A DNA stretch of 64,000 nt from Methanobacterium sp. UBA375 (GTDB lineage Archaea > Methanobacteriota > Methanobacteria > Methanobacteriales > Methanobacteriaceae): positions 124,001 to 188,000 of the forward strand of contig DAGC01000013.1 of assembly GCA_002495625.1 (NCBI GenBank), given 5' to 3'. The position numbers and the translations under genes were made by a program. Shown here in pieces: positions 20,105 to 36,422 of the stretch (positions within the stretch are counted from its first letter, which is position 1; every line of letters starts with the position of its first letter). The notes beneath the pieces are model-generated. The model saw only the letters and a list, made by a program, of their open reading frames with translations, was not told the DNA's origin and did no database searches.

Positions 20105-20737
20105 CTAATTTATTGCCTGTTTGAAAGCTTTAAACTCAAAATATTTCTCTAAGGATATTAGATCTTCTGGACTATTAATATTTAACGCCAGCTCAAATTT
20201 CCTCAGTTCCAATACTTCCTCATCTTGTTGTGTGTTGTTTCTTCTTAATATATTTAATCCTGAAGGTACCGTATCTCCCATTACTATATGTGGTTTCAGA
20301 TTATATTGCCTGAAAAATTCCAGTGGCACAACAACACACATGGCTGGTTTACCGCAGTTTCTATATTCTGTAATTACCTCATCTAAAATTTCCCCGGTGA
20401 TGAGGGGTAGATCTGCGGTGATGGTTACCAGGATATCGTCCTGGTTATTGGTTTGCAGGTTGTTACTTGATAGTTCCCCTATTAAAAATCCGAGATCGTT
20501 TACATACCCTTCCCCTGGGGTTTCTATAACCTTCAGGCCGGATTTTCGGGCAAAATCAGTGGTGAGTGGTGTGTTTCTGCTGGTGGCCACTACTAAATCA
20601 TCCACTTCCCGGGACGACCGTACGGCTTCGCAAACGTGCCTGATCATGGGCTTGCCCCGGACGGAAATCAGGGGTTTTTCACCCTTAAATCCCATCCTGG
20701 TTCCTTTACCACCGGCCATGATTACTGCAGTTACCAT
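20105..20737 (-). CDS. cobY: adenosylcobinamide-phosphate guanylyltransferase CobY
   Basis: This transfers GMP from GTP to adenosylcobinamide phosphate in the late part of archaeal cobamide synthesis, which supplies the corrinoid bound by MtrA. The N-terminal AVIMAGGKGTRMGFKGEKPL is the nucleotidyltransferase P-loop-like signature. ITADLPLITGE carries the acidic metal-binding pair. The length of 210 is right for CobY rather than the longer sugar-phosphate transferases. MobA-like molybdopterin guanylyltransferase is the main alternative. Confidence 0.85.
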   Translation of the reverse strand: MVTAVIMAGGKGTRMGFKGEKPLISVRGKPMIRHVCEAVRSSREVDDLVVATSRNTPLTTDFARKSGLKVIETPGEGYVNDLGFLIGELSSNNLQTNNQDDILVTITADLPLITGEILDEVITEYRNCGKPAMCVVVPLEFFRQYNLKPHIVMGDTVPSGLNILRRNNTQQDEEVLELRKFELALNINSPEDLISLEKYFEFKAFKQAIN

Positions 20738-20966
20738 ATTATTTTTCCCTATTATTTAAGAAAAATTTTATTAAAAATCCTTCTTGAAAATTTAAAAAAA
20801 AGTTATGTAGTTATTTGTAGTTATAACCCCATATTAAAGGTTTTTATTAAATATCCCCTCAGTCATTTCAGTAACCAGGATACAGTTTAGTATATTTTAC
20901 TGACCAAAATGTATATTATATTATTAAATCAACTATGGTATGTAGAAAAATTAAGGGTGTGATAAA

Positions 20967-21365
20967 ATGGTTTTAACTCAAGAGATGATGGACGCAATAG
21001 AAAAAAATAACATAGTTTGGCTGGCAACTGCCAGTACCGATGATGTACCTAACGTGGTTCCCATAGGACTGGCCAGACCCCTAGATAGTGGAACGGTTTT
21101 GCTGGTGGCTAATTTCATGAACAAGACTTTTAAAAATCTTAAAAGCAACCCCAAAGCGTCGATAGCCGTTGGTAACGTATCAGAATGCCCATATCAGTTT
21201 AAAGGAGATGTGGAGATATATGAATCTGGTAAATATTTCGATGATGCCGTCCAGTGGGCTAAAAGCGTAATGGCACAATTAAATCCCAAAGCCGCAGTCC
21301 TGCTCAAGGTAAATGAGATATATTCTGTACAACCCGGCCCGGATGCCGGTAAAAAGATAGAATGA
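20967..21365 (+). CDS. pyridoxamine 5'-phosphate oxidase-fold (FMN-binding) protein
   Basis: A 132-residue split-barrel flavoprotein. It starts with a helix and NNIVWLATASTDDVPNVVPIGLARP, the FMN-binding strand pair of this fold. KTFKNLKSNPKASIAVGN and the FKGDVEIYESG strand follow. Such small proteins bind FMN or F420, and the substrate cannot be told. It has a GTGAT ribosome binding site and stands alone. Confidence 0.82.
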   Translation: MVLTQEMMDAIEKNNIVWLATASTDDVPNVVPIGLARPLDSGTVLLVANFMNKTFKNLKSNPKASIAVGNVSECPYQFKGDVEIYESGKYFDDAVQWAKSVMAQLNPKAAVLLKVNEIYSVQPGPDAGKKIE

Positions 21366-21418
21366 ACAGCATTTAACTAAGTTAAGTCTGGCTTTAAGTT
21401 TTGACCTCCAGAGAAAGG

Positions 21419-21448
21419 GAACGGGTACACACTCGTTCTCTTTTTTTA
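21419..21448 (+). terminator. hairpin plus T-run after the FMN-binding protein gene
   Basis: GAACGGGT (21419-21426) pairs with ACTCGTTC (21431-21438) around the loop ACAC, with one G-U pair. A T-run follows immediately. It lies 54 bp after the stop codon. Confidence 0.6.
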
Positions 21449-21589
21449 ACCAATAAAATATAACGATAGTTAAAAAATTAACATTTAAAGATATAGCATG
21501 TTCAGGAGATGCAAGTCCGAAGATAATAAATCAGAAGATAATAAGCCAACGAGTTACAAGCCAAAAAACAGTGAATCAAAGGTGAAATC

Positions 21590-21792
21590 ATGAAAGTGAA
21601 AATTACAGATGGAATGGGAAATGATGAAGAGATAAACATCGAATCAGATGAATTAACAGGAAAAGAACTGCTTGAGAAGTTAGATATCAATCTCTTTGCA
21701 GCGGTGATAGAAAAAAATAATGTGATAGTTTCAGAAAGTGAAATATTAACCAGTGCAGATGATATAAAAGTTTTAAATATGATCCATGGTGG

Positions 21793-21796
<4 letters not shown>
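21590..21796 (+). CDS. ThiS/MoaD-like small sulfur carrier protein
   Basis: A 68-residue beta-grasp protein that ends in Gly-Gly (NMIHGG), the thiocarboxylate-forming tail of ThiS, MoaD and archaeal SAMP proteins. The fold fits: MKVKITDGMG strand, GKELLEKLDI helix, AAVIEKNNVIVSES and DDIKVLNMIHGG. It may carry sulfur for thiamin, molybdopterin or tRNA thiolation, or be used for protein tagging. No partner E1 enzyme is next to it. Its stop overlaps the convergent marker 14 gene by four bases. Confidence 0.82.
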
Positions 21797-23280
<1,484 letters not shown>

Positions 23281-23378
23281 AAGGATTACCTCCAGAAATA
23301 AATCAACAAGTTAAAGTTTTACTTAAAATTAATATAAAGGTTGTGAATTTATTTTTTAATAAAAAGAAGAAGATCGAT

Positions 23379-23806
23379 CTAGTTGATCCTTACCAGCAAT
23401 ACACTGCAGGGGGCAGAGTGAACGACTTTTTCAGATATGCTTCCTAACAAATGCTTATCCACCCTACTTTTTCCCGTGCTCATTACAATAAGGTCGACAT
23501 TTTCATTTTCAGCAGTCTTAACTATTTCCTCTGCTGGGTTGCCCTCTAATAATACCTTTTTGAACTTAATCCCCTTACATACATCTTGAAGTTGTTCTTC
23601 CATACTGTTCAGTATTTCCCTTCCCTCAGGGTTAATTCCTTGTGCATCATATTTTTAACTCTAACTGGGGTTAAGAAAGGTACAGAGATATCAACTACGT
23701 ATATACCGATGATTTCAACCTCTTTACCTGAAACAACATCAATTGTGTTTTCCAGTATCTCATCCATGTATTCGCCCATGGTGGCTACAAGTATCTTTTC
23801 GTACAT
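23379..23806 (-). pseudogene. universal stress protein gene split by a frameshift
   Basis: Two adjacent frames complete one UspA-fold protein. The N-terminal part (MYEKILVATMGEYMDEILE to about 23625) runs into a stop at 23609-23611. The downstream frame reads GREILNSMEEQLQDV straight across the junction and ends with VDLIVMSTGKSRVDKHLLGSISEKVVHSAPCSVLLV, the ATP-binding GxxG-9-GS motif of the family. One base change near 23615-23632 restores about 142 residues, the family's usual length. It is either a recent pseudogene or a sequencing error. The gene sits 12 bp after the antiporter gene. Confidence 0.8.
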
Positions 23807-23818
23807 CGCTTAGTCCTC

Positions 23819-24802
23819 TCATACCAGTATAAATAATCTAATTACAGCGTAGGTTATGTATGAAGCTATTAATATTATTCCTGCTATCCGGTTTAATTTC
23901 ATTTTACCCGCCTTTATCAGTACCATCAATAAAACGGTGACGAATAGCATCACTGGTGCGTCGAAGGTTAAAGATAGCGGTTCAACTGGTACCGTCATTA
24001 AGAGGGCCGGGATCCCTATTCCTATGAGTATGTTGAATGTGTTGCTGCCCAGTACTGTTCCTATAGAGAGATCATGCAGTCCTTTCATTGCCGAAGAGAG
24101 GGTAACCACCAGTTCTGGTATGCTGGTTCCAATGGCCAGGGTGAATAATCCCATGATCATGGCCGGAATGCCGGCTATACGGGCCAGTTCCACACCGCTG
24201 AAGACCAGTATCCTACAGCCAATAATAAGTCCGATCAATCCTATAACTACCAGTGCAATGGTTTTTTTATCTATATTTCTTTTATTCTGATTATTTTCAG
24301 ATTCATCTATTTTTTCTTCCTCTAAAGACTTAACATGGTTCTGTTCTCTCTGCGATTTAATCAATAGATACAGATAGTAACCGTACGCAGCGACCATTAT
24401 AATGGAAGCCGACCAGTGAATATCCCCGAAAAACATGAAAATTAAAAGGATAATTCCGGTGATTAAAGTCATCAACCAGTCTCTGGTGAGTCCCTTTTTA
24501 TTGGTTCTAATTACACCAGATACTGTGGCGGAAATACCGAGTATACCCGCGATGTTCCATATGTTAGAGCCTATAACTGTACCCACACCGATATCTACAC
24601 TGCCTGAAAGCGAAGCTATCAAGGCGGATCCAAATTCTGGTAGTGATGTACCGATGGCTGATGCAGTGACTCCCAGGATAATTTCTGAAATTCCCAGTAC
24701 AGATCCAATTTCGACCAGGTTATCCACGAAGACATCGGCGGATTTAACCACTATGATCAGCGATATGACCAGTCCTATGATGTAAAGGATTATATTTAAC
24801 AA
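23819..24802 (-). CDS. Ca2+/Na+ antiporter (CaCA family, YrbG-like)
   Basis: A 327-residue membrane exchanger with ten predicted helices in two inverted halves. Each half has the alpha-repeat: GTSLPEFGSALIASLSG with VIGSNIWNIAGI, and GTSIPELVVTLSSAMKG with VLGSNTFNILIG. A charged cytoplasmic loop (SQREQNHVKSLEEEKIDESE) separates the halves. It exports calcium, or exchanges it for sodium, across the cell membrane. Sodium coupling fits a cell whose Mtr complex pumps Na+. Confidence 0.92.
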   Translation of the reverse strand: MLNIILYIIGLVISLIIVVKSADVFVDNLVEIGSVLGISEIILGVTASAIGTSLPEFGSALIASLSGSVDIGVGTVIGSNIWNIAGILGISATVSGVIRTNKKGLTRDWLMTLITGIILLIFMFFGDIHWSASIIMVAAYGYYLYLLIKSQREQNHVKSLEEEKIDESENNQNKRNIDKKTIALVVIGLIGLIIGCRILVFSGVELARIAGIPAMIMGLFTLAIGTSIPELVVTLSSAMKGLHDLSIGTVLGSNTFNILIGIGIPALLMTVPVEPLSLTFDAPVMLFVTVLLMVLIKAGKMKLNRIAGIILIASYITYAVIRLFILV

Positions 24803-24902
24803 AAATATTCACCGGAAGTATATTTCCGTCTACTTCATTGATATTCTTTTCCATTTAAATTTTTAAAATTCCAAACAAATAAAATTAAAAAATAAAAAAG
24901 TT

Positions 24903-24919
24903 AGGCGATTAAATCGCCT
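24903..24919 (-). terminator. terminator of the mtr operon
   Basis: AGGCGATT/AATCGCCT hairpin ten bases after the mtrH stop. On the minus strand it is followed by TAACTTTTTTATTTTTT. Position and T-tract fit intrinsic termination at the operon end. Confidence 0.7.
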
Positions 24920-24928
24920 TTTTACTAC

Positions 24929-25882
24929 CTAGAGCAGTTTGAAGAAGGGGTGTTCTTCAACCATTTCCGTTCCAAGGTCTTTAGCAGCTTCTGCAATGAA
25001 GATATCAGCCATTGCACAGGCAGGGAAAGCCATGGAAGCGTTTTCAATAGGACCAATGAGCACGAAGTCTCCACCAGCCATCTGCATGATGAGGTTGGAT
25101 CCTACGTCGGCTACAGGCCAGGCTTCTGGGTGTCCCAGTCCATCTTTTTCCACTGGTTTCTTGTAGGTTCTCATCCAGTCCCAGGCAGATGGTACGTTGT
25201 GTATACCGGCACCTGATGGGTATCCCCATTTGGATTTCTGCATGAAGGATGTTCTGACTGCTGGTCCTGCTCCCTGTCCCAGTGGGGTAACTGCTACGTC
25301 CATGAGTGGTTTGTCGATTCCAGACTCTGCGGCCATCTCTAAGAGACCTTTATCCAGTACGCTTCCACCGTTTTCCCAGATGTCTAATTTACCCTGGGGT
25401 GTCATGTCCATTGCGTTGAACCCTAGAACGATGGATGCAGAAAGGTCAGTTTCTCCTACTTGTACTATTTCTTCAGCTTCTGCTGCCATGTTTATAGAGT
25501 TGTAGATTGCTCTATCGGCTAATCCTACTTCTGTTGCGTATTTTGCTCCGGCTATTCTTGCTTCTGCAGAGGTTGAGTCTATAAGGAAGGGGTAGTCGGA
25601 GTGTTCTCCCACGAATTCCAGATATTTAACTATTGCTTCTGGAGTCTGTCCGAAGGTGTGTACCCAATGTGGGTTACCTGTGGTGTCAGACATTTCTTCC
25701 TGTATTTTCATTAGGTCCTGTGCTTTTTCTGCGTCGAATATACCGGCCTTTTCATCTTCAATAATGTTGTGTCCACCATAAAATATGGTACCTGCTAAAA
25801 CAGTTGGATATTCACCTGGCTGTCCTCCACATTTGACGCCAGCAATATCTAAAACAACTTGTTCTTTGTCAAATCTAAACAT
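24929..25882 (-). CDS. mtrH: tetrahydromethanopterin S-methyltransferase subunit H
   Basis: A 317-residue soluble subunit that transfers the methyl group from methyl-tetrahydromethanopterin to the corrinoid on MtrA. It begins MFRFDKEQVVLDIAGVKCGGQPGEYPTVL and has the TIM-barrel pterin-binding features PFLIDSTSAEARIAGAKYA and VLGFNAMDMTPQGK. It is the last gene of mtrEDCBAFGH. The operon terminator follows directly. Confidence 0.97.
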   Translation of the reverse strand: MFRFDKEQVVLDIAGVKCGGQPGEYPTVLAGTIFYGGHNIIEDEKAGIFDAEKAQDLMKIQEEMSDTTGNPHWVHTFGQTPEAIVKYLEFVGEHSDYPFLIDSTSAEARIAGAKYATEVGLADRAIYNSINMAAEAEEIVQVGETDLSASIVLGFNAMDMTPQGKLDIWENGGSVLDKGLLEMAAESGIDKPLMDVAVTPLGQGAGPAVRTSFMQKSKWGYPSGAGIHNVPSAWDWMRTYKKPVEKDGLGHPEAWPVADVGSNLIMQMAGGDFVLIGPIENASMAFPACAMADIFIAEAAKDLGTEMVEEHPFFKLL

Positions 25883-25900
25883 ACATAAACCTCCATTTTA

Positions 25901-26152
25901 CTAGATTCCAAAGGCAGTTAAGAATGCTCCTACCTTAACCACATTGAATGCCACAAATAGGATTATCAGTCCTATTATAATTCCGTATAAAATACCAATA
26001 TCTCTGCCTATTTGTTGACCCATACGCTGGTTGATTTCACCCCAGGTGAATTCTACCTTGTCTTCCATGTCGTCTAATCTTTCATTTGCCTTGTTGAATG
26101 CATCTGCAGGGACAAGAACGGCTGGTACTATATCTTTATCTTCGTCTGCCAT
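25901..26152 (-). CDS. mtrG: tetrahydromethanopterin S-methyltransferase subunit G
   Basis: An 83-residue subunit with a charged N-terminal half (VPADAFNKANERLDDMEDKVEF) and one C-terminal membrane helix (GIIIGLIILFVAFNVV). The start is the ATG giving MADEDKDIVPAVLV, three bases after the mtrF stop, with GGATGAT upstream. A longer frame exists but runs into mtrF. Confidence 0.95.
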   Translation of the reverse strand: MADEDKDIVPAVLVPADAFNKANERLDDMEDKVEFTWGEINQRMGQQIGRDIGILYGIIIGLIILFVAFNVVKVGAFLTAFGI

Positions 26153-26156
26153 TTTA

Positions 26157-26363
26157 TCATCCTCCGAAGTATATCGCCCAAATAACAAATGGAAGTACTA
26201 AGACTAAAGCCAGTATTAGTCCTAAGGCCATACCATAAATACGGGTGGCTATAAGTCCGGCAAATAATCTTTGGTCTCTACCTATCAGTTGTGTTCGGTA
26301 TTTAACATCTTCTGCGACTTTTCTTATGCCTCTAATGTTAGGTTTATTTGATATCAAAACCAT
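26157..26363 (-). CDS. mtrF: tetrahydromethanopterin S-methyltransferase subunit F
   Basis: A 68-residue subunit. The N-terminal soluble helix (PNIRGIRKVAEDVKYRTQLIGRDQRL) resembles the C-terminal part of MtrA, a known relationship, and one membrane helix follows (GLILALVLVLPFVIWAIYF). It lies between mtrA and mtrG with an 11-bp gap. Confidence 0.95.
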   Translation of the reverse strand: MVLISNKPNIRGIRKVAEDVKYRTQLIGRDQRLFAGLIATRIYGMALGLILALVLVLPFVIWAIYFGG

Positions 26364-26374
26364 CTCAAAACCCC

Positions 26375-27412
<1,038 letters not shown>

Positions 27413-27426
27413 TTTGATTCCTCCTT

Positions 27427-28236
27427 TTACATCTCCTCTTCAGGCCACCAGCCAGTCCATGCCACTGATGCAGCATCTTCTGTTGAGGATTGTATGAATG
27501 CGCTGATTGATACAAACCAGGCTATGGCACCGATTATGGTTATTACCCACCATATGTCGTTGACTCCTATTCCTAGGATTCCGACTAGGGCCATGGATAT
27601 GAAACCAGTTGATGCAGCCAGTTTGAGTGTTCTTGTTCTATCTTCTTGTGGTCCTAAACAGGCGTTGAATGGGTGCTGTATAGCCATGGTGTTCAGGATG
27701 AATAGTAATCCTATGTATCCTGTGGTTATCACGGTGGTGAGTATTGCTGCTGTTTCCAGACTGCCGGCTATGGCTGCTGAAAATCCTAGTACTGATATGG
27801 CTGCTGCACCGGAAAGTTCCACTGTGCATCTAACCAGGATAGGTATTTTCATCTTTATAACCTTGGTACCGACCAGTGCAACAATTGCACCTACGATCAT
27901 GGCTAAGACTACTCCGAATACTGGGCCTAGTAGTTCCAGTCCACTTCCAAAGATTACGACTCCAGTTAATCCTGCCACGGCACCTACGATACCTATGGCC
28001 AATGACATGTAACCTATGGAAGGCACACCAGTACCTAAACCATAACTGGCTACTCGAGCTATGGCGTCAGCACCCCAAATTATGGCTAGTACTGCTCCTA
28101 ATGCTCCGAATAGTGGTCCTAATACAGGGACAAATGGTACTAGGTAAAGTAGTATAAGTCCACCAATTAATCCTAATAATAATGTTTGTTTTGGGTCTAC
28201 AGAGGATGTTCCACCTCCTCCTCCTGCTACTGACAT
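27427..28236 (-). CDS. mtrC: tetrahydromethanopterin S-methyltransferase subunit C
   Basis: A 269-residue integral membrane subunit with about seven helices, starting MSVAGGGGGTSSVDPKQTLLLGLIGG. With MtrD and MtrE it forms the sodium-translocating part of the complex. Its ATG follows the mtrD stop directly, so translation is probably coupled. Confidence 0.95.
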   Translation of the reverse strand: MSVAGGGGGTSSVDPKQTLLLGLIGGLILLYLVPFVPVLGPLFGALGAVLAIIWGADAIARVASYGLGTGVPSIGYMSLAIGIVGAVAGLTGVVIFGSGLELLGPVFGVVLAMIVGAIVALVGTKVIKMKIPILVRCTVELSGAAAISVLGFSAAIAGSLETAAILTTVITTGYIGLLFILNTMAIQHPFNACLGPQEDRTRTLKLAASTGFISMALVGILGIGVNDIWWVITIIGAIAWFVSISAFIQSSTEDAASVAWTGWWPEEEM

Positions 28237-28965
<729 letters not shown>

Positions 28966-28974
28966 AAAACCTCC

Positions 28975-29883
<909 letters not shown>

Positions 29884-29918
29884 ATAATTTCCTCCTCATT
29901 TTTTAAATAAAATAAAAA

Positions 29919-29942
29919 AATAGGTGTTTGCGTAACACCTAT

Positions 29943-29943
<1 letters not shown>
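29919..29943 (-). terminator. terminator between mcrA and mtrE
   Basis: A perfect ten-base stem (AATAGGTGTT/AACACCTATT) with a five-base loop is followed on the minus strand by a TTTTTTTATTTTATTT tract. It begins at the mcrA stop codon. It probably ends most mcr transcripts and lets a fraction continue into mtr. Confidence 0.8.
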
Positions 29944-31595
<1,652 letters not shown>

Positions 31596-31610
31596 TTTTC
31601 CACCTCCTGA

Positions 31611-32360
31611 TTATTCGGGACTGAACCCACCTTGTGATCGTAGTACGTGTATTCTCTTAAGTACTTCCACTGCGTCGGCGTCGTCTCGGTAGGCTTCATT
31701 ATCTTTTCTGTAAATGGTGGTTTTTGCTTTGAGAGTTTCTTCGTCTAATGGTTCACCCATTACGACAGGTTCGTCTAACTCGTCACCGATCTGGTTTTTA
31801 ACTGCTTCCACGTTTCCAGTTGATTTGTTTAAGACCAGTCTTCTCAGCATGTCGAACATTATACCGTCTTCGTCCAGTCTTACTGCGTGTCCGTGTACAG
31901 TTTTACCCCTTATACCGGTTCTGGCTGGGTCAAACCATTCTTTTTCCAGTAGTTCTTTGGAATATTTTTCTAGGTCTCTTTCCCTGGTCTCGATGATCTG
32001 TCTTCCGGATAGTGTACCTGCGTCAGCACCTCTGAATCTCCAGAGATATGATCTGGATCTTACGAAGGGGTGTACTGGGGCGTTGTACATGGAATCGGTA
32101 AACTGTATGTATCGGACTCTGTCTCCAGCTTTTGCACCGTCCAGTGGTACGACAGTTTCCCTTATGATATCATCTGGTTCATCGATTTCTTCCAGTGGTG
32201 GGTGTACGCTGGGGTACTCTTCACCAGGGGCTCGGTGACCTAATATCTTAACTACATCTTCGTCGGAAATCTCCCTTAACTTTTCTAATTCTATATCAGG
32301 GTTACTGAATTTTCTTCGGTTTTCAGCAACCTGACTTGTTCCTGGATAGAATTGTGCCAT
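31611..32360 (-). CDS. mcrG: methyl-coenzyme M reductase subunit gamma
   Basis: A 249-residue subunit starting MAQFYPGTSQVAENRRKFSNPDIELEKL. This ATG has GGAGGTG eight bases upstream. Another ATG two codons earlier is too close to that site. It contacts F430 and the substrate channel in the (alpha-beta-gamma)2 enzyme. The start follows the mcrC stop by two bases. Confidence 0.97.
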   Translation of the reverse strand: MAQFYPGTSQVAENRRKFSNPDIELEKLREISDEDVVKILGHRAPGEEYPSVHPPLEEIDEPDDIIRETVVPLDGAKAGDRVRYIQFTDSMYNAPVHPFVRSRSYLWRFRGADAGTLSGRQIIETRERDLEKYSKELLEKEWFDPARTGIRGKTVHGHAVRLDEDGIMFDMLRRLVLNKSTGNVEAVKNQIGDELDEPVVMGEPLDEETLKAKTTIYRKDNEAYRDDADAVEVLKRIHVLRSQGGFSPE

Positions 32361-32362
32361 AA

Positions 32363-32959
32363 TCATGCACCTCCTAATGCTAATCTTACCTTTTTTATTA
32401 TCTCATCCAACTTTTCCTGGGGAGCCGTTTCTCCTCTAATAACTCCACTTATAATATCCACGATTTCACCTTGAGTTTTAGGTTCTTCGGGCATTACAGC
32501 TTTCGTTTTCACACCAACCTGAGCGAAATCTTCGAAGTCAACGGGGTATTCACATATAACGATACATGGCTTGTTTACTTTCCGTAGAATTAAACGGGCC
32601 TTGTAAACTATGTGATGCTTAACTCCTCCCAAATGCACTACTAACAGGCGGAATCTTTTGATCTGTTCTACCTCTTTGGGAGTAAGTCCAAAAAGGCTTC
32701 CCATTCCCGCCGTGGGAGCATCTGAGGGAACTCCAGCGCCGGCATTTAATACCAAAGTGCTGGTAAATATGTTAGCTTCCCGTAGGGCAAATGTGATTTC
32801 ACATACTGGTTTGGTTATATGTCTCCTACCGGGAGACATGGCAATGGCCAGAACATCGTTTCCACACTCTGCAAAAGTACCTCTCTGGGCGATTCCTCCT
32901 CCTTCACCCATTCCCATGGCTTCTCTGCAATCTACAACGTGTGTGGTTTTGCCAATCAT
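32363..32959 (-). CDS. mcrC: McrC, MCR operon protein and activation-complex subunit
   Basis: A 198-residue protein starting MIGKTTHVVDCREAMGMGEGGGIAQRGTFAECG. It is not part of the mature reductase. Work in other methanogens places McrC in the ATP-dependent MCR activation complex with AtwA, Mmp7 and Mmp17, genes that are also in this window. Cysteines at 11 and 32 and near VCEITF are candidates for cluster binding (inference). It overlaps mcrD by four bases. Confidence 0.95.
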   Translation of the reverse strand: MIGKTTHVVDCREAMGMGEGGGIAQRGTFAECGNDVLAIAMSPGRRHITKPVCEITFALREANIFTSTLVLNAGAGVPSDAPTAGMGSLFGLTPKEVEQIKRFRLLVVHLGGVKHHIVYKARLILRKVNKPCIVICEYPVDFEDFAQVGVKTKAVMPEEPKTQGEIVDIISGVIRGETAPQEKLDEIIKKVRLALGGA

Positions 32960-33393
32960 TTTTTCTCTTTTTTAATTATGGTGGCTCTTTCGCTGAGTTG
33001 TGCGTTTTGATCGGTCAAACCAACGACTTCATCAGACATTTCATCTAAGGTATCACCGTATTTAATCTGGTCTGTAACAGTTTTCTGCTTTCTTATGAAA
33101 GTTCCAACATGTATGTTGAAGCCGAAGGGCAGATTATCTTCACAGACAGATCTAACTTCATCGATGATTTCCTCATCTTCGATATCCATCAGAACTCGGC
33201 CAGTTTGAACCTGTAAGTCGATTTCTTCGCCTTTAATTGTAATTTTTCTGCGTTCAGGATTTATGTCTTCAGAAGGAAGTCTTTGTCCTTGTATTACGAT
33301 TCTTCTAATGCCTTCAACCGCTTCTAAATCATTCAATAATTTTTCAGTGGTATCGGCGCTTAATAGTCTGTGCGGAAATACTTCAATGTCCAT
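32956..33393 (-). CDS. mcrD: McrD, MCR operon chaperone-like protein
   Basis: A 145-residue protein starting MDIEVFPHRLLSADTTEKLLNDLEAV. It is thought to bind newly made MCR or its F430-free form and assist assembly. It has a ferredoxin-like alpha/beta layout with a helical C terminus. The final KKEKK overlaps the mcrC start. Confidence 0.94.
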   Translation of the reverse strand: MDIEVFPHRLLSADTTEKLLNDLEAVEGIRRIVIQGQRLPSEDINPERRKITIKGEEIDLQVQTGRVLMDIEDEEIIDEVRSVCEDNLPFGFNIHVGTFIRKQKTVTDQIKYGDTLDEMSDEVVGLTDQNAQLSERATIIKKEKK

Positions 33394-33427
33394 TTAACTT
33401 TTTACCCCCAAGGGTTGGAAAACTTGT

Positions 33428-34770
<1,343 letters not shown>

Positions 34771-34924
34771 GAATTCTTGTACATCATTTTCTTATGCATC
34801 GTGGAATAAGCAGCGATAAACTGCTTTAAACTGGTTTTTGATCCCAACGATACAATTTTTGATATACGAATCTCCATTTAATGACTTATATGATATGTAA
34901 CTTTCTTTTTGATTCAAGTAGAAA

Positions 34925-34935
34925 GATTTATATGG
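34925..34935 (-). promoter_or_regulatory. candidate mcr promoter TATA box
   Basis: On the minus strand CCATATAAATC is a good archaeal TATA box. It would give an mcr leader of about 140 bases before mcrB. The divergent gap 34757-35026 also serves mmp10 and holds no gene. A second TATA-like element lies near 34885, so the assignment is tentative. Confidence 0.35.
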
Positions 34936-35026
34936 AATAATTCTGTAAAGGTTAATTGTATTTACAAGATTTTTTTCTTTTAATTCGAATTATAACGACT
35001 TCTTTTAAGGTTAAAAAGTAGATAAT

Positions 35027-36274
35027 ATGCAGATAATAGCAGATGTAGGTGGTATGCCCGGCAAAGACTGCAGGGGCTTCTGTAAATATTGCTATTTTAG
35101 AAAAGTTAAAGATGGAGATCCCTTCGGGTGTAAACTGTGCAATCCTGGTAGAGTAGGATGTGAACACTGCGGCCCCGGGGTACGGGAGATCACCAACAAC
35201 TTCATACCCCCATTCATGGTGGTTGGCTCCGTCCAGAACACCCTGATGATGGGAGGAGTCAGAGACCAGAATTTGAAGGTTAACATCAGTGGAGGGGGAG
35301 ATGTAAGCTGTTATCCCCATCTGCTGGAGATTTCATCTGCTTTTAAAGATTTAAGCCTCCCCATCCACCTGGGCTACACCAGTGGCAAGGGTATCGATGA
35401 TGCCAAGACAGCCGAAGATCTGATATCCCAGGGGGTAGAGGAAGTCACCTTCACTGTTTTTTCAACCGACGCCCAGCTCAGGAAGAAATGGATGGGAGAT
35501 ACGAATCCAGAAGAATCGCTGAAAGCCCTTAAAATATTCTGCGAAAACAGTGAAGTACACGCCGCAGCAGTTATAGTTCCTGGAGCTAACGATGGTGAAG
35601 TCCTTTTTAAGACAGCGAGTGATCTGGAAGAATGGGGTGCGAAAGCGTTCATATTGATGAGGTTTGCTAACCAGGAAAGTCAGGGACTTATCCTCGGGAA
35701 TGAACCCATCTTAGAGGGTCAGAAAACCCATTCCCTGGAAGAATTCGAGGAACTGGTTAAACAGGTAAACCGGGAATTCAAGCTCCGGGTAACCGGTACT
35801 CCTCTCTGCGACCCGGAAAATGACACACCCTTTGCCATAAGTAAAAAGAAAAACCGGGAATACCTTGACATATTATCTGAAGTTACCTCCGAGGCAACCA
35901 TACTTACCAGTGCAGTGGCCGCTCCATATATCGAGAAGATCATCCTAAGTATCGGTGCTGAAGACCTGGTAAATGTAGTAGCCGCCAATAAAGATATCGG
36001 CTGCTTAATAACCCAAAAAGACCTGGAAAAGGTAGACCTTAAAGATGTTAAGGAAACGGTGATGATACCTGGACGGGCCTTTGTGCATAACAAGAAGGCA
36101 GAGGAAGTTCTAAGCCGTGATGGAGTGGATAGGATAGTTGCCAGGGGACCAGACAAACTCTCTGTTGATGGAGAGATGAGCGGCACATTAAGCCGTGAAG
36201 ACGTTTTAAAGACAGAGTTAATTGCTTTTCAAGATTTGATTGAAGCTATAAATTTTTTTGGTGTAAGAAAATAA
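35027..36274 (+). CDS. mmp10: Mmp10, radical-SAM methyltransferase for McrA arginine
   Basis: A 415-residue B12-dependent radical SAM enzyme. In studied methanogens it installs 5-(S)-methylarginine in McrA, the residue that is Arg271 here. The cluster motif is CRGFCKYC (Cys15, Cys19, Cys22), followed by a cysteine-rich stretch CKLCNPGRVGCEHCGPG that may bind a second cluster. Its position back-to-back with the mcr operon matches the role. It starts with ATG after a GGTTAAAAAG stretch; the ribosome binding site is weak. Confidence 0.93.
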   Translation: MQIIADVGGMPGKDCRGFCKYCYFRKVKDGDPFGCKLCNPGRVGCEHCGPGVREITNNFIPPFMVVGSVQNTLMMGGVRDQNLKVNISGGGDVSCYPHLLEISSAFKDLSLPIHLGYTSGKGIDDAKTAEDLISQGVEEVTFTVFSTDAQLRKKWMGDTNPEESLKALKIFCENSEVHAAAVIVPGANDGEVLFKTASDLEEWGAKAFILMRFANQESQGLILGNEPILEGQKTHSLEEFEELVKQVNREFKLRVTGTPLCDPENDTPFAISKKKNREYLDILSEVTSEATILTSAVAAPYIEKIILSIGAEDLVNVVAANKDIGCLITQKDLEKVDLKDVKETVMIPGRAFVHNKKAEEVLSRDGVDRIVARGPDKLSVDGEMSGTLSREDVLKTELIAFQDLIEAINFFGVRK

Positions 36275-36422
36275 TTATTATATACAATGGTTGGATCAGA
36301 TTTTTTAAATATTCATACCATTCAGAAAACCTTACGAATTTCTTTATGTTGATTATTTATTTTTCTTTAAATTCGATTTAAATAAATTAAATTCATCTTT
36401 AACAGGAACCATTGATTAAAAA

